A stretch of 64,000 nt of DNA from Paractinoplanes maris (GCF_023544465.1 NZ_JALPVL010000004.1:62001-126000); one strand, 5' to 3'; counted from the first letter of the stretch, positions 8,413 through 18,033 are shown. The notes: a model not told the origin generated them from the sequence alone. Translations and numbers: made by a program.

Positions 8413-9246
8413 TCAGACGGGGACGGTCAGGGGGCCGGGGGCTCGGATGGAGCTTGTCAGGGACTCGGGGGCGGGGACGTGGGCGGTGGGCCAGAGGACG
8501 CTGCGGGTTACGGTGCCGTGGACTGTGGCGTGGGCGCCTACTACGGAGTTGGTCACGGTGCCGGTGATGGTGGCGGTGGGATGTATGAGGGATGCGCCCT
8601 GGGTGGAGTGCAGGTTGGCCAGCAAGTAGTCGGCGGGGGTGCCGGTGTCGATGTAGACGCCGTCGAAGTTGATGAGTTCCAGGGAGTCTTCGGCTTCGGC
8701 GGGGCGCCAGACTGTGCGTACGAGGTCGCTCTGTTCTGGGGAAAGGTGCTGGATGTAGCGCCAGGGCAGCAGGGAGAAGCCGGTGAAACGGCGGCCGCTG
8801 AAGCCGCCTGTGGTGCCGGGGAGAGTCGGCTTGGAGAGCATGCGGACTGTTTCGCCGTCCCAGCCGTCCAGCAGGGCGGCGATGTCCTTGCCGGGGTCGC
8901 GGGTGGGGTCGGCCAAATAGGCGTCAGCGTTGCCGACCAGGGCGCCGCGGCCGTCGATCCAGGACTTCAGGCGGCCGACGCCGCCGGAGGTGCCGACCGG
9001 GCCGTCGGGTTCGACGGAGAGGTGGGCGCGGTCGCCGACGTGGCGGACCACCTGGTCGGCCAGGTAGGCGGCGTTGACTGCCACGTCGTCGGGGCCGGAC
9101 AAGCCCAGGCCGGTCAGGCGGGTGAGCGCGCGGTCGAGCAGGGGGACGTTGCCGACGGGGCAGAGAGCCTTGGGCAGCAGCTCGGTCAGTGGGCGCAGAC
9201 GTTGGCCCTCCCCGGCGGCGAGGATCACGCCGGCGACGGCGGTCAC
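8413..9246 (-). CDS. Sugar-phosphate nucleotidyltransferase family protein
   Basis: A 277-residue protein with the nucleotidyltransferase signature GVILAAGEGQRLRPLT at the N-terminus and the conserved PKALCPVGNVPLLD segment that follows. The C-terminal ~70 residues (HPTATITGTV, NSVVGAHATVHG) have hexapeptide spacing of a left-handed beta helix, as in mannose-1-phosphate guanylyltransferase or glucose-1-phosphate transferases. It likely forms an NDP-sugar, but neither the base nor the sugar can be assigned. It overlaps the upstream Nudix gene by four bases, so the two are probably co-translated. Confidence 0.87.
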   Translation of the reverse strand: MTAVAGVILAAGEGQRLRPLTELLPKALCPVGNVPLLDRALTRLTGLGLSGPDDVAVNAAYLADQVVRHVGDRAHLSVEPDGPVGTSGGVGRLKSWIDGRGALVGNADAYLADPTRDPGKDIAALLDGWDGETVRMLSKPTLPGTTGGFSGRRFTGFSLLPWRYIQHLSPEQSDLVRTVWRPAEAEDSLELINFDGVYIDTGTPADYLLANLHSTQGASLIHPTATITGTVTNSVVGAHATVHGTVTRSVLWPTAHVPAPESLTSSIRAPGPLTVPV

Positions 9247-9869
9247 GGTCGTTCCTCGGCGTCGCCCGACGGCACGGCGGGGTGGTCGGCCGCGGTGGAG
9301 CTGTCTGATGCGGCTTTGCTCTCCGTCACCGTCGGCGCAGCTGTGGTGGCCGGCGGCTTCGGGCCCGGGTCGGTGGGGGGCGGTGACTCGGCCAGGTTGT
9401 AGCGGGCGAGGAGCTTGGTGGTGTTCGACGTCAGGCGGGGGAGGGCGTCGATCGGGAACCAGCCGATGTCGACGATTTCGCCGCCGTCGATGTGCAGGGT
9501 GGTGGCCGAGGCGGGGACGGTGCCGAAGAAGACGGTGTCGACCACGCCGACGGGGTGGACGATCGCGTTGGGGATGCCGGGGGTCAGGTCGTCGGCGGCC
9601 ACGCGGACGCCGGTCTCCTCGAAGAGCTCACGGGCGGCGCCGTCGGCGGGGGGCTCGTGACGCTTCAGCAGACCCGCGGGCAGGCTCCAGCCGGCCTTGG
9701 AGGGCTGGCGCAGCAACAGGAGGTCGCCGGTCTCGGAGTCGCGGATCACGGCGACGGCGCCGACCAGATATTTCGGGGCGACCAGGATGACGACGGCCCG
9801 GCGCAGGGGGCCGGGCATGCGATAGAACGCCTGATATGCGTACGCCCGCAAGCGCCGAGGAAAACTCAC
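9243..9869 (-). CDS. Nudix hydrolase domain protein
   Basis: A 208-residue protein with an N-terminal amphipathic stretch (AYAYQAFYRMPGPLRRAVVIL) and a Nudix domain. The full Nudix box is visible: G-LLKRH-E, seven residues, then RELFEETGV. A Pro/Thr-rich tail of about 50 residues follows and appears disordered. It probably hydrolyses a nucleoside diphosphate derivative. Co-transcription with the sugar nucleotidyltransferase gene suggests an NDP-sugar or related substrate, but this is inference. Confidence 0.88.
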   Translation of the reverse strand: MSFPRRLRAYAYQAFYRMPGPLRRAVVILVAPKYLVGAVAVIRDSETGDLLLLRQPSKAGWSLPAGLLKRHEPPADGAARELFEETGVRVAADDLTPGIPNAIVHPVGVVDTVFFGTVPASATTLHIDGGEIVDIGWFPIDALPRLTSNTTKLLARYNLAESPPPTDPGPKPPATTAAPTVTESKAASDSSTAADHPAVPSGDAEERP

Positions 9870-9913
9870 AAGCGCAAGGCTAGCGGGGTGCCGCAGGCGC
9901 CCGGCGACGTGGC

Positions 9914-11707
9914 TCAGTCCGGATGGTCGACCAGGGCGATGAGCTGCTCGACCACCGTGTCGGGCTCGAGGGTGCGCTCACAGACCGCGACCAGCATCGT
10001 CTCGAGGTCGGGATAGCCGAGCTCCTCGGCCAGCCGGCGCAGCGGGACCTCACTGGCCAGGCCCCGGTCGTGTTTCCGGAGTGTCAAGCCGATCGTCGCG
10101 CGGCCCAGGCGGACCTTGTCGGCGATGCTGATGCCCGGTTCGTTCTTCTCGTCGAAGTATTTGTTGATCTGCATCTGGGCCTGGCTCGATTTCACGAAGC
10201 CGAGCCACTCGCGGCGCGGGCCGCGGGGAGCGTTCGGTTCCGCCTCCACCTGGCCGTCGGTCTCGGAGAAGATCTCGACCACATCGCCGTCGCGCAGCTG
10301 CGAGCTCAGCGGGGCCAGCCGGCCGTTGATCGTCGCGGCCAGGCACTGGTCGCCCTTCTGCGGGCTCAGCTCATAGGCCAGGTCGACCGGGGTGGAGCCG
10401 CTGGGCAGCTCACACGCGTGGCCGTGGGCGAAGACGGTGATCTGGGCCTCGGCCAGGTCACAGCGCAGTGAGGCCAGGAACTGGGCGGCGTCGGTGGTGT
10501 CCTGCTGCCAGTCGAGCACGCGCTTGAGCCAGGTCAGCTGGTCGGCGCCCGAGGCCTCGGCGGTCTCCGCGTATTTCGGGTAGCGGTAGGTCGTGGCGAC
10601 GCCGTACTCCGAGTAGCGGTGCATCGCCTGGGTGCGGATCAGCACCTCGACCAGGCGGCCGTCGGGACCGGTGACAGTGGTGTGCAGCGAGCGGTAGAGG
10701 TTGTTCTTGGGGGAGGCGATGAAGTCCTTGAACCGGCCGGCCACCGGGCGCCACTGGCCGTGGATCGCGCCGAGCGCGGCGTAACAGTCGGTCTCGGGGC
10801 CATCGACGATCACCGCGATGCGCGGCAGGTCGAACGGGACGCTGTGGCCGCCGGCGACCGTGTCCTTCCAGATCGAGTAATAGTGCCGCGGCCGGGGGGT
10901 CACCTCGGCGGTCACCCGCTGGCGGCGGAGCGACGTCCGCGCCTTGGCCGTCACGTCGTCGAGATACTCGGACCAGCCGGGACGGTTGCGCACGTGCTCG
11001 TCGATCCGCGCGTACGAGTCGGGCTCGAGGTGGAAGAGCACCACGTCGTCGAGGTCGCGTTTGAGGGCCTGGATGCCGAGCCGGTCACACAGCGGGACCA
11101 GCACGTCGAGGGTGGCGGTGGCGATGCGGGCCCGCGAGGCGGGGGAGCGGGCGTCCAGCGTGCGCATGTTGTGCAGGCGGTCGGCCAGCTTGATCACCAG
11201 CACCCGGACGTCCTTGCCCGCGGCCACGATCATCTTGCGGATCGTCTCGGCCTCGGCCGCCTTGCCGTAGAAAGCCTTGTCGAACTTGGTCACCCCGTCG
11301 ACCAGGTGGGTCACCTCGGGACCGAAGTCGCCGTGCAGCGCCTCGAGCGTGTAGCTCGTGTCCTCCACCGTGTCGTGCAGCAGGGCGGCGACCAGGGTGG
11401 TCGTATCCATGCCGAGCTCGGCGCAGATCTGGGCGACGGCGAGCGGATGGGTGATGTAGGGCTCACCCGACTTGCGCATCTGACCCCGGTGCATGTTTTC
11501 CGCGATCGCATAGCTGCGGCGCAGAACGCCCGCGTCGGCCGCCGGGTGCACATGGCGGTGGGCGCGGGTCAGCGTCGTCACAGGATCGTCATCGTTGCCG
11601 GGGAGACTCAGGAACGAGCGCAGACGCTGCGTGAGCGACATCTCGCGCTGGGAAGTCGGCAGGGCACGTCCAAGGGCGGCGCCGTGGCCGGCGTCGACGT
11701 CCACTGG
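9914..11707 (-). CDS. RelA/SpoT-family (p)ppGpp synthetase/hydrolase, short form
   Basis: About 597 residues. An N-terminal HD hydrolase domain keeps the metal-binding motif LLHDTVEDT and KLADRLHNM. A synthetase domain follows with YSIWKD, GRFKDFIASPK, NLYRSLHTTV and the catalytic Glu in VEVLIRTQAMH. A TGS domain (QITVFAHGHACELPSG) comes next. The C-terminal zinc-finger and ACT domains of classical ~780-residue Rel are missing; a short helical tail remains. It is likely the second, shorter RSH seen in many actinobacteria, controlling alarmone levels. I chose GTG 11707 because gaggggg lies just upstream; GTG 11722 and an ATG at MSLTQRLRSF are alternatives. Confidence 0.9.
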   Translation of the reverse strand, partial: PVDVDAGHGAALGRALPTSQREMSLTQRLRSFLSLPGNDDDPVTTLTRAHRHVHPAADAGVLRRSYAIAENMHRGQMRKSGEPYITHPLAVAQICAELGMDTTTLVAALLHDTVEDTSYTLEALHGDFGPEVTHLVDGVTKFDKAFYGKAAEAETIRKMIVAAGKDVRVLVIKLADRLHNMRTLDARSPASRARIATATLDVLVPLCDRLGIQALKRDLDDVVLFHLEPDSYARIDEHVRNRPGWSEYLDDVTAKARTSLRRQRVTAEVTPRPRHYYSIWKDTVAGGHSVPFDLPRIAVIVDGPETDCYAALGAIHGQWRPVAGRFKDFIASPKNNLYRSLHTTVTGPDGRLVEVLIRTQAMHRYSEYGVATTYRYPKYAETAEASGADQLTWLKRVLDWQQDTTDAAQFLASLRCDLAEAQITVFAHGHACELPSGSTPVDLAYELSPQKGDQCLAATINGRLAPLSSQLRDGDVVEIFSETDGQVEAEPNAPRGPRREWLGFVKSSQAQMQINKYFDEKNEPGISIADKVRLGRATIGLTLRKHDRGLASEVPLRRLAEELGYPDLETMLVAVCERTLEPDTVVEQLIALVDHPD

Positions 11708-11812
11708 ACACCCCCTCACCACTGGGTCGCCGGGGATCGCGCGGGGGACCGCGGGAGCAGGCGACCAAAACGTCGTGAAGCCCCGCGAACCAGGCCCGGG
11801 AATCCACTTGCC

Positions 11813-13612
11813 TTACAGCCTAAGCGAGCGAGCGTCATCCGAACGGTCAGTTACCGATGAGCGAACGGACGAGTCTTTACCCGATGCGGCCGCCTCGGCC
11901 CTGGTGAGCAGGGAGGTGAAGCGCGCCGCGCCACGAACCGGTGACACCCAGTCGCCGGAAGTTTCCACCAGCCGGGTGTCGGGCTGCTCGAGCCAGGCCA
12001 GGATCCGCTCGGTCTCCTCGGCCGACGCGGCCGGCACCGGACCGCGTCCGGGGAGGACTGTCTCGGCGGTCAGGCGGATGGCGTCGAGGGTCGGCCGGGG
12101 ATGCTCGCGCGGTGGCGAGGTGGCCGCGGCGGCCAACCGGCCGTGCCGGACGACGGAGATCTCCCAGCCGCCGACGGTGTCGCGACGGGCGGCGACGATC
12201 TCGGTCAGCCGGGTCAGGGCGGTCAGTTTCTGCATGCGTACGGTGGCTCGAAGGAGCGCGATCAGGCGGGACCTCAGGACGGCGGCCTCCTCGTAACGGC
12301 GCTTGTCGGAGAGTGTGTCGATGCGAGCCATCAGGGCCTCGACCACCTGCGACGGATCACCGTGGAGGGCCGTCCGGAACGGCAGGGCGGCGGTCTCCTC
12401 GTACGCCTCCGGGGTGATCTTGTGTTCGCAGGGCGCGGGGCAGCGGCCGAGCTCGGCCAGGGCGCACGCCGGCGTCGGGGTGCGGACCGAGAGCTTGTGG
12501 CTGCACTGGCGCATCGGGACCGCGTCGTAGACCCCGGCCGCGGCCAGCTCGGCCGTCCGGCGCGACGAGAACGGCCCGAGGTAGGCCGCGTCGTCGTCGG
12601 CCAGCGCCCGGACCACGGAGAGCCGCGGATAGGCCTCGGACGTCAGCTTGAGCCAGACCACCCGCTCCGGATATTTCGAGCGGCGGTTGTAGGGCGGGGA
12701 GTGCGCGGCGATCAACCGGAGCTCGCGCACCTCGGCCTCGAGCGGGTGGGCGCACTCGACCGCCTCGACCCGGGTGGCGGCGCCCAGCATCTCCGAGATG
12801 CGTGCCCTTTTCTCACTCGCCGTGAAGTAGCTGCGGACGCGGGTGGCGATGTCCTTGGACTTGCCCACATAGAGCGCCCGGCCGTCGCCGGCGCGGAACA
12901 CGTAGACCCCCGGAACGTGGGGCAGGCCGTCGGCCAGATGGCGCTGGCGGCGCTGGGTCGGCGTCACCGCCTTGGCGAACTCGATGGCATCACCCAGGGT
13001 GTGCACCCGGAAGCTGCCCAGCCGCTCGATCAGGCCGTGCAGCACGTCGACCGTGGCCCGGGCGTCGTCGAGCGCGCGGTGGGTCGGCTGGACGGCGGCG
13101 TGGAAGAACTGGGCGAGCGTGCCGAGCTTGCGGTTGGGCACCTCGTCGCGGGTCAGCGCCCGGCGGGCGACCGCGGCGGTGTCGAGCACCCGCGGGTTGG
13201 GCCAGGGGTAACCGTGCCGGGCGCACGCTGCCTTGAGGAAGCCCACGTCGTAGGGCGCGTTGTGCGCCACCAGCACCGAGCCACGCAGGAACTCGAGCAG
13301 GCTGGGCAGCACGGACTCGATCGGCGGGGCCGGAGCCAGCATGGCCTCGGTGATGCCGGTCAGCACGGTGATGAAGGGCGGCAGCCGCTCACCCGGGTTG
13401 ACCAGGGTCGCGAAGACGCCGAGCTCCTCCCCGGCGCGCACCTTGACCGCGCCGATCTCGGTGATGCCGCCACCGTCGGCCGCACCGCCGGTCGTCTCGA
13501 GGTCGAGCACCACGAAAGTGGTGTCGGCCAGGGAGAGCGCCGCCGGGTCGACCGACCCGTCGGCGCTGAGAAGCGTGTCCAGAGTGCCCTGGACATATGC
13601 CGGTTGTGCCAC
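11813..13612 (-). CDS. DEDD exonuclease fused to a UvrC-like GIY-YIG domain
   Basis: A 599-residue fusion. Residues ~30-190 are a DnaQ-type 3'-5' exonuclease with FVVLDLETTG, a middle VAHNAPYDVGFL and a C-terminal HRALDDARAT. Residues ~220-310 are a GIY-YIG nuclease (VPGVYVFRAGDGRALYVGKS) followed by a UvrC-like Cys/UVR region (LGRCPAPC, RIDTLSDKRRYEEAAVLR). It lacks the RNase H-like half of full UvrC. This matches the mycobacterial Rv2191-type protein, inferred to act in DNA repair. A TAATCT hexamer seven bases before the GTG start suggests a leaderless message. It is divergent from the NYN-domain gene. Confidence 0.92.
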   Translation of the reverse strand: MAQPAYVQGTLDTLLSADGSVDPAALSLADTTFVVLDLETTGGAADGGGITEIGAVKVRAGEELGVFATLVNPGERLPPFITVLTGITEAMLAPAPPIESVLPSLLEFLRGSVLVAHNAPYDVGFLKAACARHGYPWPNPRVLDTAAVARRALTRDEVPNRKLGTLAQFFHAAVQPTHRALDDARATVDVLHGLIERLGSFRVHTLGDAIEFAKAVTPTQRRQRHLADGLPHVPGVYVFRAGDGRALYVGKSKDIATRVRSYFTASEKRARISEMLGAATRVEAVECAHPLEAEVRELRLIAAHSPPYNRRSKYPERVVWLKLTSEAYPRLSVVRALADDDAAYLGPFSSRRTAELAAAGVYDAVPMRQCSHKLSVRTPTPACALAELGRCPAPCEHKITPEAYEETAALPFRTALHGDPSQVVEALMARIDTLSDKRRYEEAAVLRSRLIALLRATVRMQKLTALTRLTEIVAARRDTVGGWEISVVRHGRLAAAATSPPREHPRPTLDAIRLTAETVLPGRGPVPAASAEETERILAWLEQPDTRLVETSGDWVSPVRGAARFTSLLTRAEAAASGKDSSVRSSVTDRSDDARSLRL

Positions 13613-13717
13613 GGCGGGGAGATTAGAGAGGGGGTACGACAGAAACTGGCCCGGCCCCCTGAAAAGATCACTTGCTTCGACAAGCTTTTCCGCAGTCGGC
13701 GGTGGGAGAATAGGGAG

Positions 13718-15088
13718 ATGTCAGAGCTCCTGCCGTCCGGCGACCGCCCCGAGGGGGAGGCGGCTGTCCAGGACGCGGAGTTCGCCCCCGAGCCGGTTCT
13801 TCCCGAGCCGGTCCGGTTGCGCATCACCGCTCTCGCGGCGGCGGCACTGCCCGGCCTGCCCGCCGACGAGATGCCGCCGCAGATGCGGAAGGTCGCCCGT
13901 TTCGCCCCCAATCGTCGCGCTCGTCTCGGTGGCCGCGAGATCGCCGCTCAGCTCGCCTCCGACCCGTTGTTCCGCCAGCGGATCAGCGGCCGGGTGGCGA
14001 CCGAGGCCGGTGATCTGGGCGCCGCCGTGGCGTCCGGCATGGCGCCCGCCGCGGCCGACCCGGTCGAGGTCGCCGCGCTGGCCTATCTGACCCGGCCCGA
14101 GGGCTGGCGCGAGCTCGTCGAGGGGGCCGGCCACGCGGTGCAGGCCGAGGCCGACAGCGCCGCGATCGCCGCCCAGGTGCGCGACGCCGAGCAGCGGGCC
14201 GCCCGCGCCGAGCACGACCGGGCGGTGGCCAAGGTCGAGGCCGACAAGCTGCGCGACGAGCTGGCCCGGGTCCGCGAGGAGCTCGGCCAGCTGCGCGAGG
14301 AGTCCCGAGCCACCAGCCGGGCCCTGCGCGAGTCGCAGGCCGCGCAGAAGCGCGCGAGCGACCTGCTGGCCACGGAGAAGGGACGTGCGTCGCGCGTCGC
14401 GGCCGACCACGACTCCGAGGTCCGCCGTCTCAAGACCCGCCTGGCCGAGGCCGAGGCGCTGGCCGCCACCGGCAAGCAGGCGGCCAAGGACGCCCGGGCG
14501 GCCGACGACGCCCGGCTCTGGCTGCTGATCGAGACGATCGGCCAGGCCGCCTCCGGGCTGCGCCGTGAGCTGGCGCTCAATCCGGCCGACCGGATGCCCG
14601 CCGATCTGGTCGCCGACGCGTCGGCCGACCGTCCCGGCTCGCCCGAGCGCTCCCAGGCGCGGGCTCAGGACACCGACGACCCTGGCCGGCTCGACCAGCT
14701 GCTGGCCCTGCCCCGGGCACACCTGATCGTCGACGGTTACAACGTGACCAAGCGGGGCTTCGCCGAGATGTCGCTCGAGCAGCAGCGCAAACGCCTGATC
14801 ACCGGGCTGGGCGGCATCGCGGCCCAGACCGGCGACGAGGTCACCGTGGTCTTCGACGGGGCCGAGCGGGTGCACGGGCTGCCGCCGGCGCCCCGGGGGG
14901 TGCGGGTCCTCTTCTCACGCAAGGGCGACACGGCCGACGAGTTGATCCGCCAGCTGGTGCGGGCCGAGCCGGCCGGGCGTCCGATCGTGGTCATCTCCTC
15001 CGATCGGGAGGTGGCCGACGGCGTACGCCGGCACGGTGCGTACCCGATGGGGGCGGACTCCCTGCTGCGTCGTCTGTCCCGCTCCTGA
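13718..15088 (+). CDS. NYN/PIN-like (YacP-family) RNase domain protein with coiled coil
   Basis: About 456 residues from ATG 13718, preceded by a purine-rich gggagaataggg. The N-terminal ~150 residues are helical. A long Arg/Glu/Ala coiled coil follows (about residues 155-270, e.g. ELARVREELGQLREE). The C-terminal domain is YacP-type NYN: HLIVDGYNVTKRG, then TVVFDGAER, GDTADELIR and VVISSDREVADG. These carry the acidic residues expected of a PIN-like nuclease. It is therefore a predicted RNA-processing enzyme. The same reading frame stays open far upstream through the antisense of the exonuclease gene, which I ignore. Confidence 0.87.
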   Translation: MSELLPSGDRPEGEAAVQDAEFAPEPVLPEPVRLRITALAAAALPGLPADEMPPQMRKVARFAPNRRARLGGREIAAQLASDPLFRQRISGRVATEAGDLGAAVASGMAPAAADPVEVAALAYLTRPEGWRELVEGAGHAVQAEADSAAIAAQVRDAEQRAARAEHDRAVAKVEADKLRDELARVREELGQLREESRATSRALRESQAAQKRASDLLATEKGRASRVAADHDSEVRRLKTRLAEAEALAATGKQAAKDARAADDARLWLLIETIGQAASGLRRELALNPADRMPADLVADASADRPGSPERSQARAQDTDDPGRLDQLLALPRAHLIVDGYNVTKRGFAEMSLEQQRKRLITGLGGIAAQTGDEVTVVFDGAERVHGLPPAPRGVRVLFSRKGDTADELIRQLVRAEPAGRPIVVISSDREVADGVRRHGAYPMGADSLLRRLSRS

Positions 15089-15204
15089 CCTGCGGTTTCC
15101 GGTTTTTGTCATACCCCACCCCTAGCGTGATGGTCACCGATGGTGTTCGGCCCGCGACGAGGCTTCCCCCGATACGACGTCGCGCCGCCACCCGGGGAGG
15201 AGGA

Positions 15205-15429
15205 ATGATGATCATCGACTGCGGTCGCTGCGACAAGGAGTCCCTGGACTGCCAGGGCTGCCTGGTCGGCACCCTGATGAGCACACCCGACGGCATCGAG
15301 GATCTGACCCCGGGCGAGATGCGGGCGATCGAGGTCTTCGAGCTGGCCGGCTTCGAGGTCGAGCTTCTCGAGACCCCCGAGCCGCCCGTGGTCGTCCCGA
15401 TGTATCCCCGAGGGCGTCACGTGGCGTGA
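15205..15429 (+). CDS. Small conserved protein with two CxxC pairs
   Basis: A 74-residue protein preceded by a very strong Shine-Dalgarno (ggggaggagga). Two consecutive ATGs give starts at 15205 or 15208. The N-terminus has CGRC and CQGC (Cys 6, 9, 16, 19), a likely zinc or redox site. An acidic helix follows (LTPGEMRAIEVFELAGFEVE). The reaction is unknown. From recall, small proteins of this type occur beside this locus in related genera. The gene sits between the NYN-domain and M48 protease genes, all on the plus strand. Confidence 0.8.
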   Translation: MMIIDCGRCDKESLDCQGCLVGTLMSTPDGIEDLTPGEMRAIEVFELAGFEVELLETPEPPVVVPMYPRGRHVA

Positions 15430-15476
15430 TCACGACTCTCTAGGATGGGCAGTCACTGTGGGTGGGGAGGTTCGGC

Positions 15477-16730
15477 ATGAATCGGCTCTGGGCGGCCGGC
15501 ACGCTGGTCGTGCTCCTCGCCGCGCTCGCCGTGGTGGCCTATTTCGTGATCCCGTGGCACCGCCCACCGGCTCCGCGCCCCGACCAGATCGACGCCCTCG
15601 GCCAGCTGCCGGCCGACAAGGTGGCCCGCGCCCGGGAGTTCCGCTCCGAGCTCCGTCCCGGCAGCTACGTGTCGATGGTCCTGGGCCTGGTCATCGCCCT
15701 GGTCATCGGCCTCACCCCGGTCGGCGCGTGGCTGGTCACCCAGGCCGGCCGCCCGTTCGGCGGGCACTGGCTGGCCCAGGCCGTGCTCGGCGGCTTCGCG
15801 GTCGTGCTGGTGGCCGAGGTGGTCACGCTGCCCCTGTCCGCGTGGCGGCACACGATCGTCGTCCGTTACGGCATCTCGACGCAGTCGTGGGGAGCCTGGA
15901 CGGTCGACCTGCTGAAGTCCTACGCGGTCGGCGCGGTCATCGGTGGTCTGGCCCTGGCCGGCTTCTTCGCGGTGACCCACTTCGCGCCGCGCTGGTGGTG
16001 GGCGTTCGGTGCGGCCGGGGCGGCCGGCCTGGTGGTGCTGCTCTCGTTCGTGCTGCCGGTGCTGGTCGAGCCGGTCTTCAACAAGTTCACGCCGATGCCC
16101 GACGGCCCCTTGCGGACGGAGTTGATCGAGCTCGCGGCCCGCGACGGCGTCCCCGTGAAGGACGTGCTGGTGGCCGACGCGTCCCGCCGCACCCGGGCCG
16201 TCAACGCCTATGTCTCCGGTCTCGGGCCGACCCGCCGCATCGTCGTCTACGACACGATGCTGACCGAGGCCGAGCCGGCCGAGGTCGTCTCGGTCGCCGC
16301 CCACGAGCTCGGCCACGCCAAGGACGGCGATGTCCTCACCGGCACGATCCTCGGTGCGCTGGGCACGGCCGCGGCGGTCATCGCGCTGTTCCTGCTCGGC
16401 TCGTGGGGCTGGCTGCTCGCCCGGGCCGGGGTCGGCTCGATCGGCGAGCCCCGGGCCATCGGTCTGCTGATCGCGCTGGTCACGCTGGCCGGTCTGGCCG
16501 CCGGGCCGGCCCAGGCGTTCGTCTCGCGGCGGATCGAGGCCCGCGCCGACCAGCACGCGCTCGACCTCACCGGCGATCCCTCGACGTTCGAGGCCATGCA
16601 GCGCCGACTCGGCACGGTCAACCTGTCCGACCCCGATCCGCCGGCCTGGGAGCACCTCTTGTTCGCCTCACACCCGTCCACGGTGGAACGGATGGCCGCC
16701 GCCCGTGCCTACGCCCGGGGTGCGCGCTGA
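15477..16730 (+). CDS. M48-family (Ste24-like) membrane zinc metalloprotease
   Basis: About 417 residues, with start ATG 15477 after ggtggggagg. It is a polytopic membrane protein with N-terminal helix WAAGTLVVLLAALAVVAYFV and further helices, in the CAAX prenyl protease 1 (Ste24) family. The zinc motif HELGHAKDGD (about residues 276-285) is intact. The third-ligand region EARADQHALDLTG is also present. It probably cleaves membrane proteins or peptides; bacterial substrates are generally unknown. The stop overlaps the next start (tgatg), so it is translationally coupled to the PimB-like gene. Confidence 0.92.
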   Translation: MNRLWAAGTLVVLLAALAVVAYFVIPWHRPPAPRPDQIDALGQLPADKVARAREFRSELRPGSYVSMVLGLVIALVIGLTPVGAWLVTQAGRPFGGHWLAQAVLGGFAVVLVAEVVTLPLSAWRHTIVVRYGISTQSWGAWTVDLLKSYAVGAVIGGLALAGFFAVTHFAPRWWWAFGAAGAAGLVVLLSFVLPVLVEPVFNKFTPMPDGPLRTELIELAARDGVPVKDVLVADASRRTRAVNAYVSGLGPTRRIVVYDTMLTEAEPAEVVSVAAHELGHAKDGDVLTGTILGALGTAAAVIALFLLGSWGWLLARAGVGSIGEPRAIGLLIALVTLAGLAAGPAQAFVSRRIEARADQHALDLTGDPSTFEAMQRRLGTVNLSDPDPPAWEHLLFASHPSTVERMAAARAYARGAR

Positions 16731-17863
16731 TGGGCCGCACCCTGCTGGTCACGAACGACTTCCCGCCGCGTCCCGGCGGCATCCAGCAGTTCGTGCACAA
16801 CCTGGCCGTGCGCCAGCCGGCCGGCTCGGTGGTCGTCTATGCCTCCACCTGGCGCGAGACCGGCCCGTTCGACGCCGAGCAGCCGTTCGAGGTCGTCCGC
16901 GAGCCGACCGGCGTGCTGCTGCCCACGCCCGCGGTGGCGCGCCGGGCGGCCGAGGTGGCCCGCGCCCACGACTGCGACCGGGTCTGGTTCGGCGCCGCCG
17001 CGCCCCTGGGCCTGCTGGCCGAGGGACTGCGCCGCCGGGCCGGCATCGAGCGCGCCGTCGCCCTGACCCACGGCCACGAGATCGGCTGGGCCGCCCTCCC
17101 CGGTGCGCGCACACTGTTGCGCCGCATCGCCCGGGGCAACGACGTCATCACCTACCTCGGCGACTACCAGCGCACCCGGCTCGACCGGGCGCTGCACGGC
17201 CTCACGTCGCTCGAGCGCCTGGCCCCGGGGGTCGACGTCGACGCCTTCCACCCCGGCGTCGACGGCAGCGAGGTCCGCGCGCGCCACGGCCTGGCCGGCC
17301 GCCCGGTGATCGTCTGCGTCTCGCGCCTGGTCCCGCGCAAGGGCCAGGACATGCTGATCCGGGCCCTGCCCACGATCCGCCGCCGCGTCCCCGGCGCGGC
17401 GTTGCTGCTGGTCAGCGGCGGCCCCTACCGTAAGACGCTGGCCCGCCTGGCCCGCGAGCACGACGTGGAGCAGGACGTGGTCTTCACCGGCTCGGTCCCG
17501 TGGGCCGAGCTGCCGGCCCACTACGCGGCGGGCGACGTCTATGCCATGCCCTGCCGCACGCGGGCCGCCGGCCTCGACGTCGAGGGGCTGGGCATCGTCT
17601 ACCTGGAGGCGTCGGCCACCGGCCTGCCGGTCGTCGGCGGCGACTCCGGTGGCGCCCCGGACGCGGTCCGCCAGGGCGAGACCGGCTACGTGGTCGGCGG
17701 CACCGACGTCGAGGCTCTGGCCGCCCGCCTCACCGAGCTGCTCACCGACCAGGCGAAAGCCAAGGCCATGGGCGCCGCCGGCCGGGCCTGGGTCGAACAG
17801 GAATGGCGCTGGGAGACCCAGGCCGCCCGACTGACCCGCCTGCTCGCCCCGGGCGGGGGCTGA
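16730..17863 (+). CDS. GT4 glycosyltransferase, PimB-like mannosyltransferase
   Basis: A 377-residue GT-B glycosyltransferase. The N-terminal donor/acceptor region has NDFPPRPGGIQQFVHNL, typical of PimB'/PimC-like enzymes. The C-terminal domain has VSRLVPRKGQDMLI, GGPYRKTL and the acidic E-x7-E region EGLGIVYLEASATGLPVV. It likely transfers mannose from GDP-mannose to a phosphatidylinositol mannoside in the inner membrane leaflet. The mycobacterial equivalent (Rv2188c, recalled) occupies the same block. It starts at ATG 16730, overlapping the protease stop by one base. Confidence 0.9.
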   Translation: MGRTLLVTNDFPPRPGGIQQFVHNLAVRQPAGSVVVYASTWRETGPFDAEQPFEVVREPTGVLLPTPAVARRAAEVARAHDCDRVWFGAAAPLGLLAEGLRRRAGIERAVALTHGHEIGWAALPGARTLLRRIARGNDVITYLGDYQRTRLDRALHGLTSLERLAPGVDVDAFHPGVDGSEVRARHGLAGRPVIVCVSRLVPRKGQDMLIRALPTIRRRVPGAALLLVSGGPYRKTLARLAREHDVEQDVVFTGSVPWAELPAHYAAGDVYAMPCRTRAAGLDVEGLGIVYLEASATGLPVVGGDSGGAPDAVRQGETGYVVGGTDVEALAARLTELLTDQAKAKAMGAAGRAWVEQEWRWETQAARLTRLLAPGGG

Positions 17864-18033
17864 GAACCGGGGGATCGTCGCCCGTGAGTGAAAAAGACAC
17901 CCGGGGTGGTGGCGTGGACGCGGAAAGGGCCGGGGCGTAGGAAGGAGCGAGAGAGCTTCCGGTGCGTCGCGGACGGAGCCGTTGGCCGTGTGTGCCCGGT
18001 CGTGGACGTCTGTGACGCCGAGCGGAGCATCCG

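Noticed and set aside
7418..9869. SnoaL-like, nucleotidyltransferase and Nudix genes as a biosynthetic cluster
   Set aside because: There are no carrier proteins, synthases or tailoring enzymes around them; only the nucleotidyltransferase and Nudix genes overlap.
12101..13717. Long open frame running upstream of the NYN-domain gene on the plus strand
   Set aside because: It is antisense to the exonuclease/UvrC-like gene and lacks conserved features; it reflects high GC. Only the part from 13718 is real.
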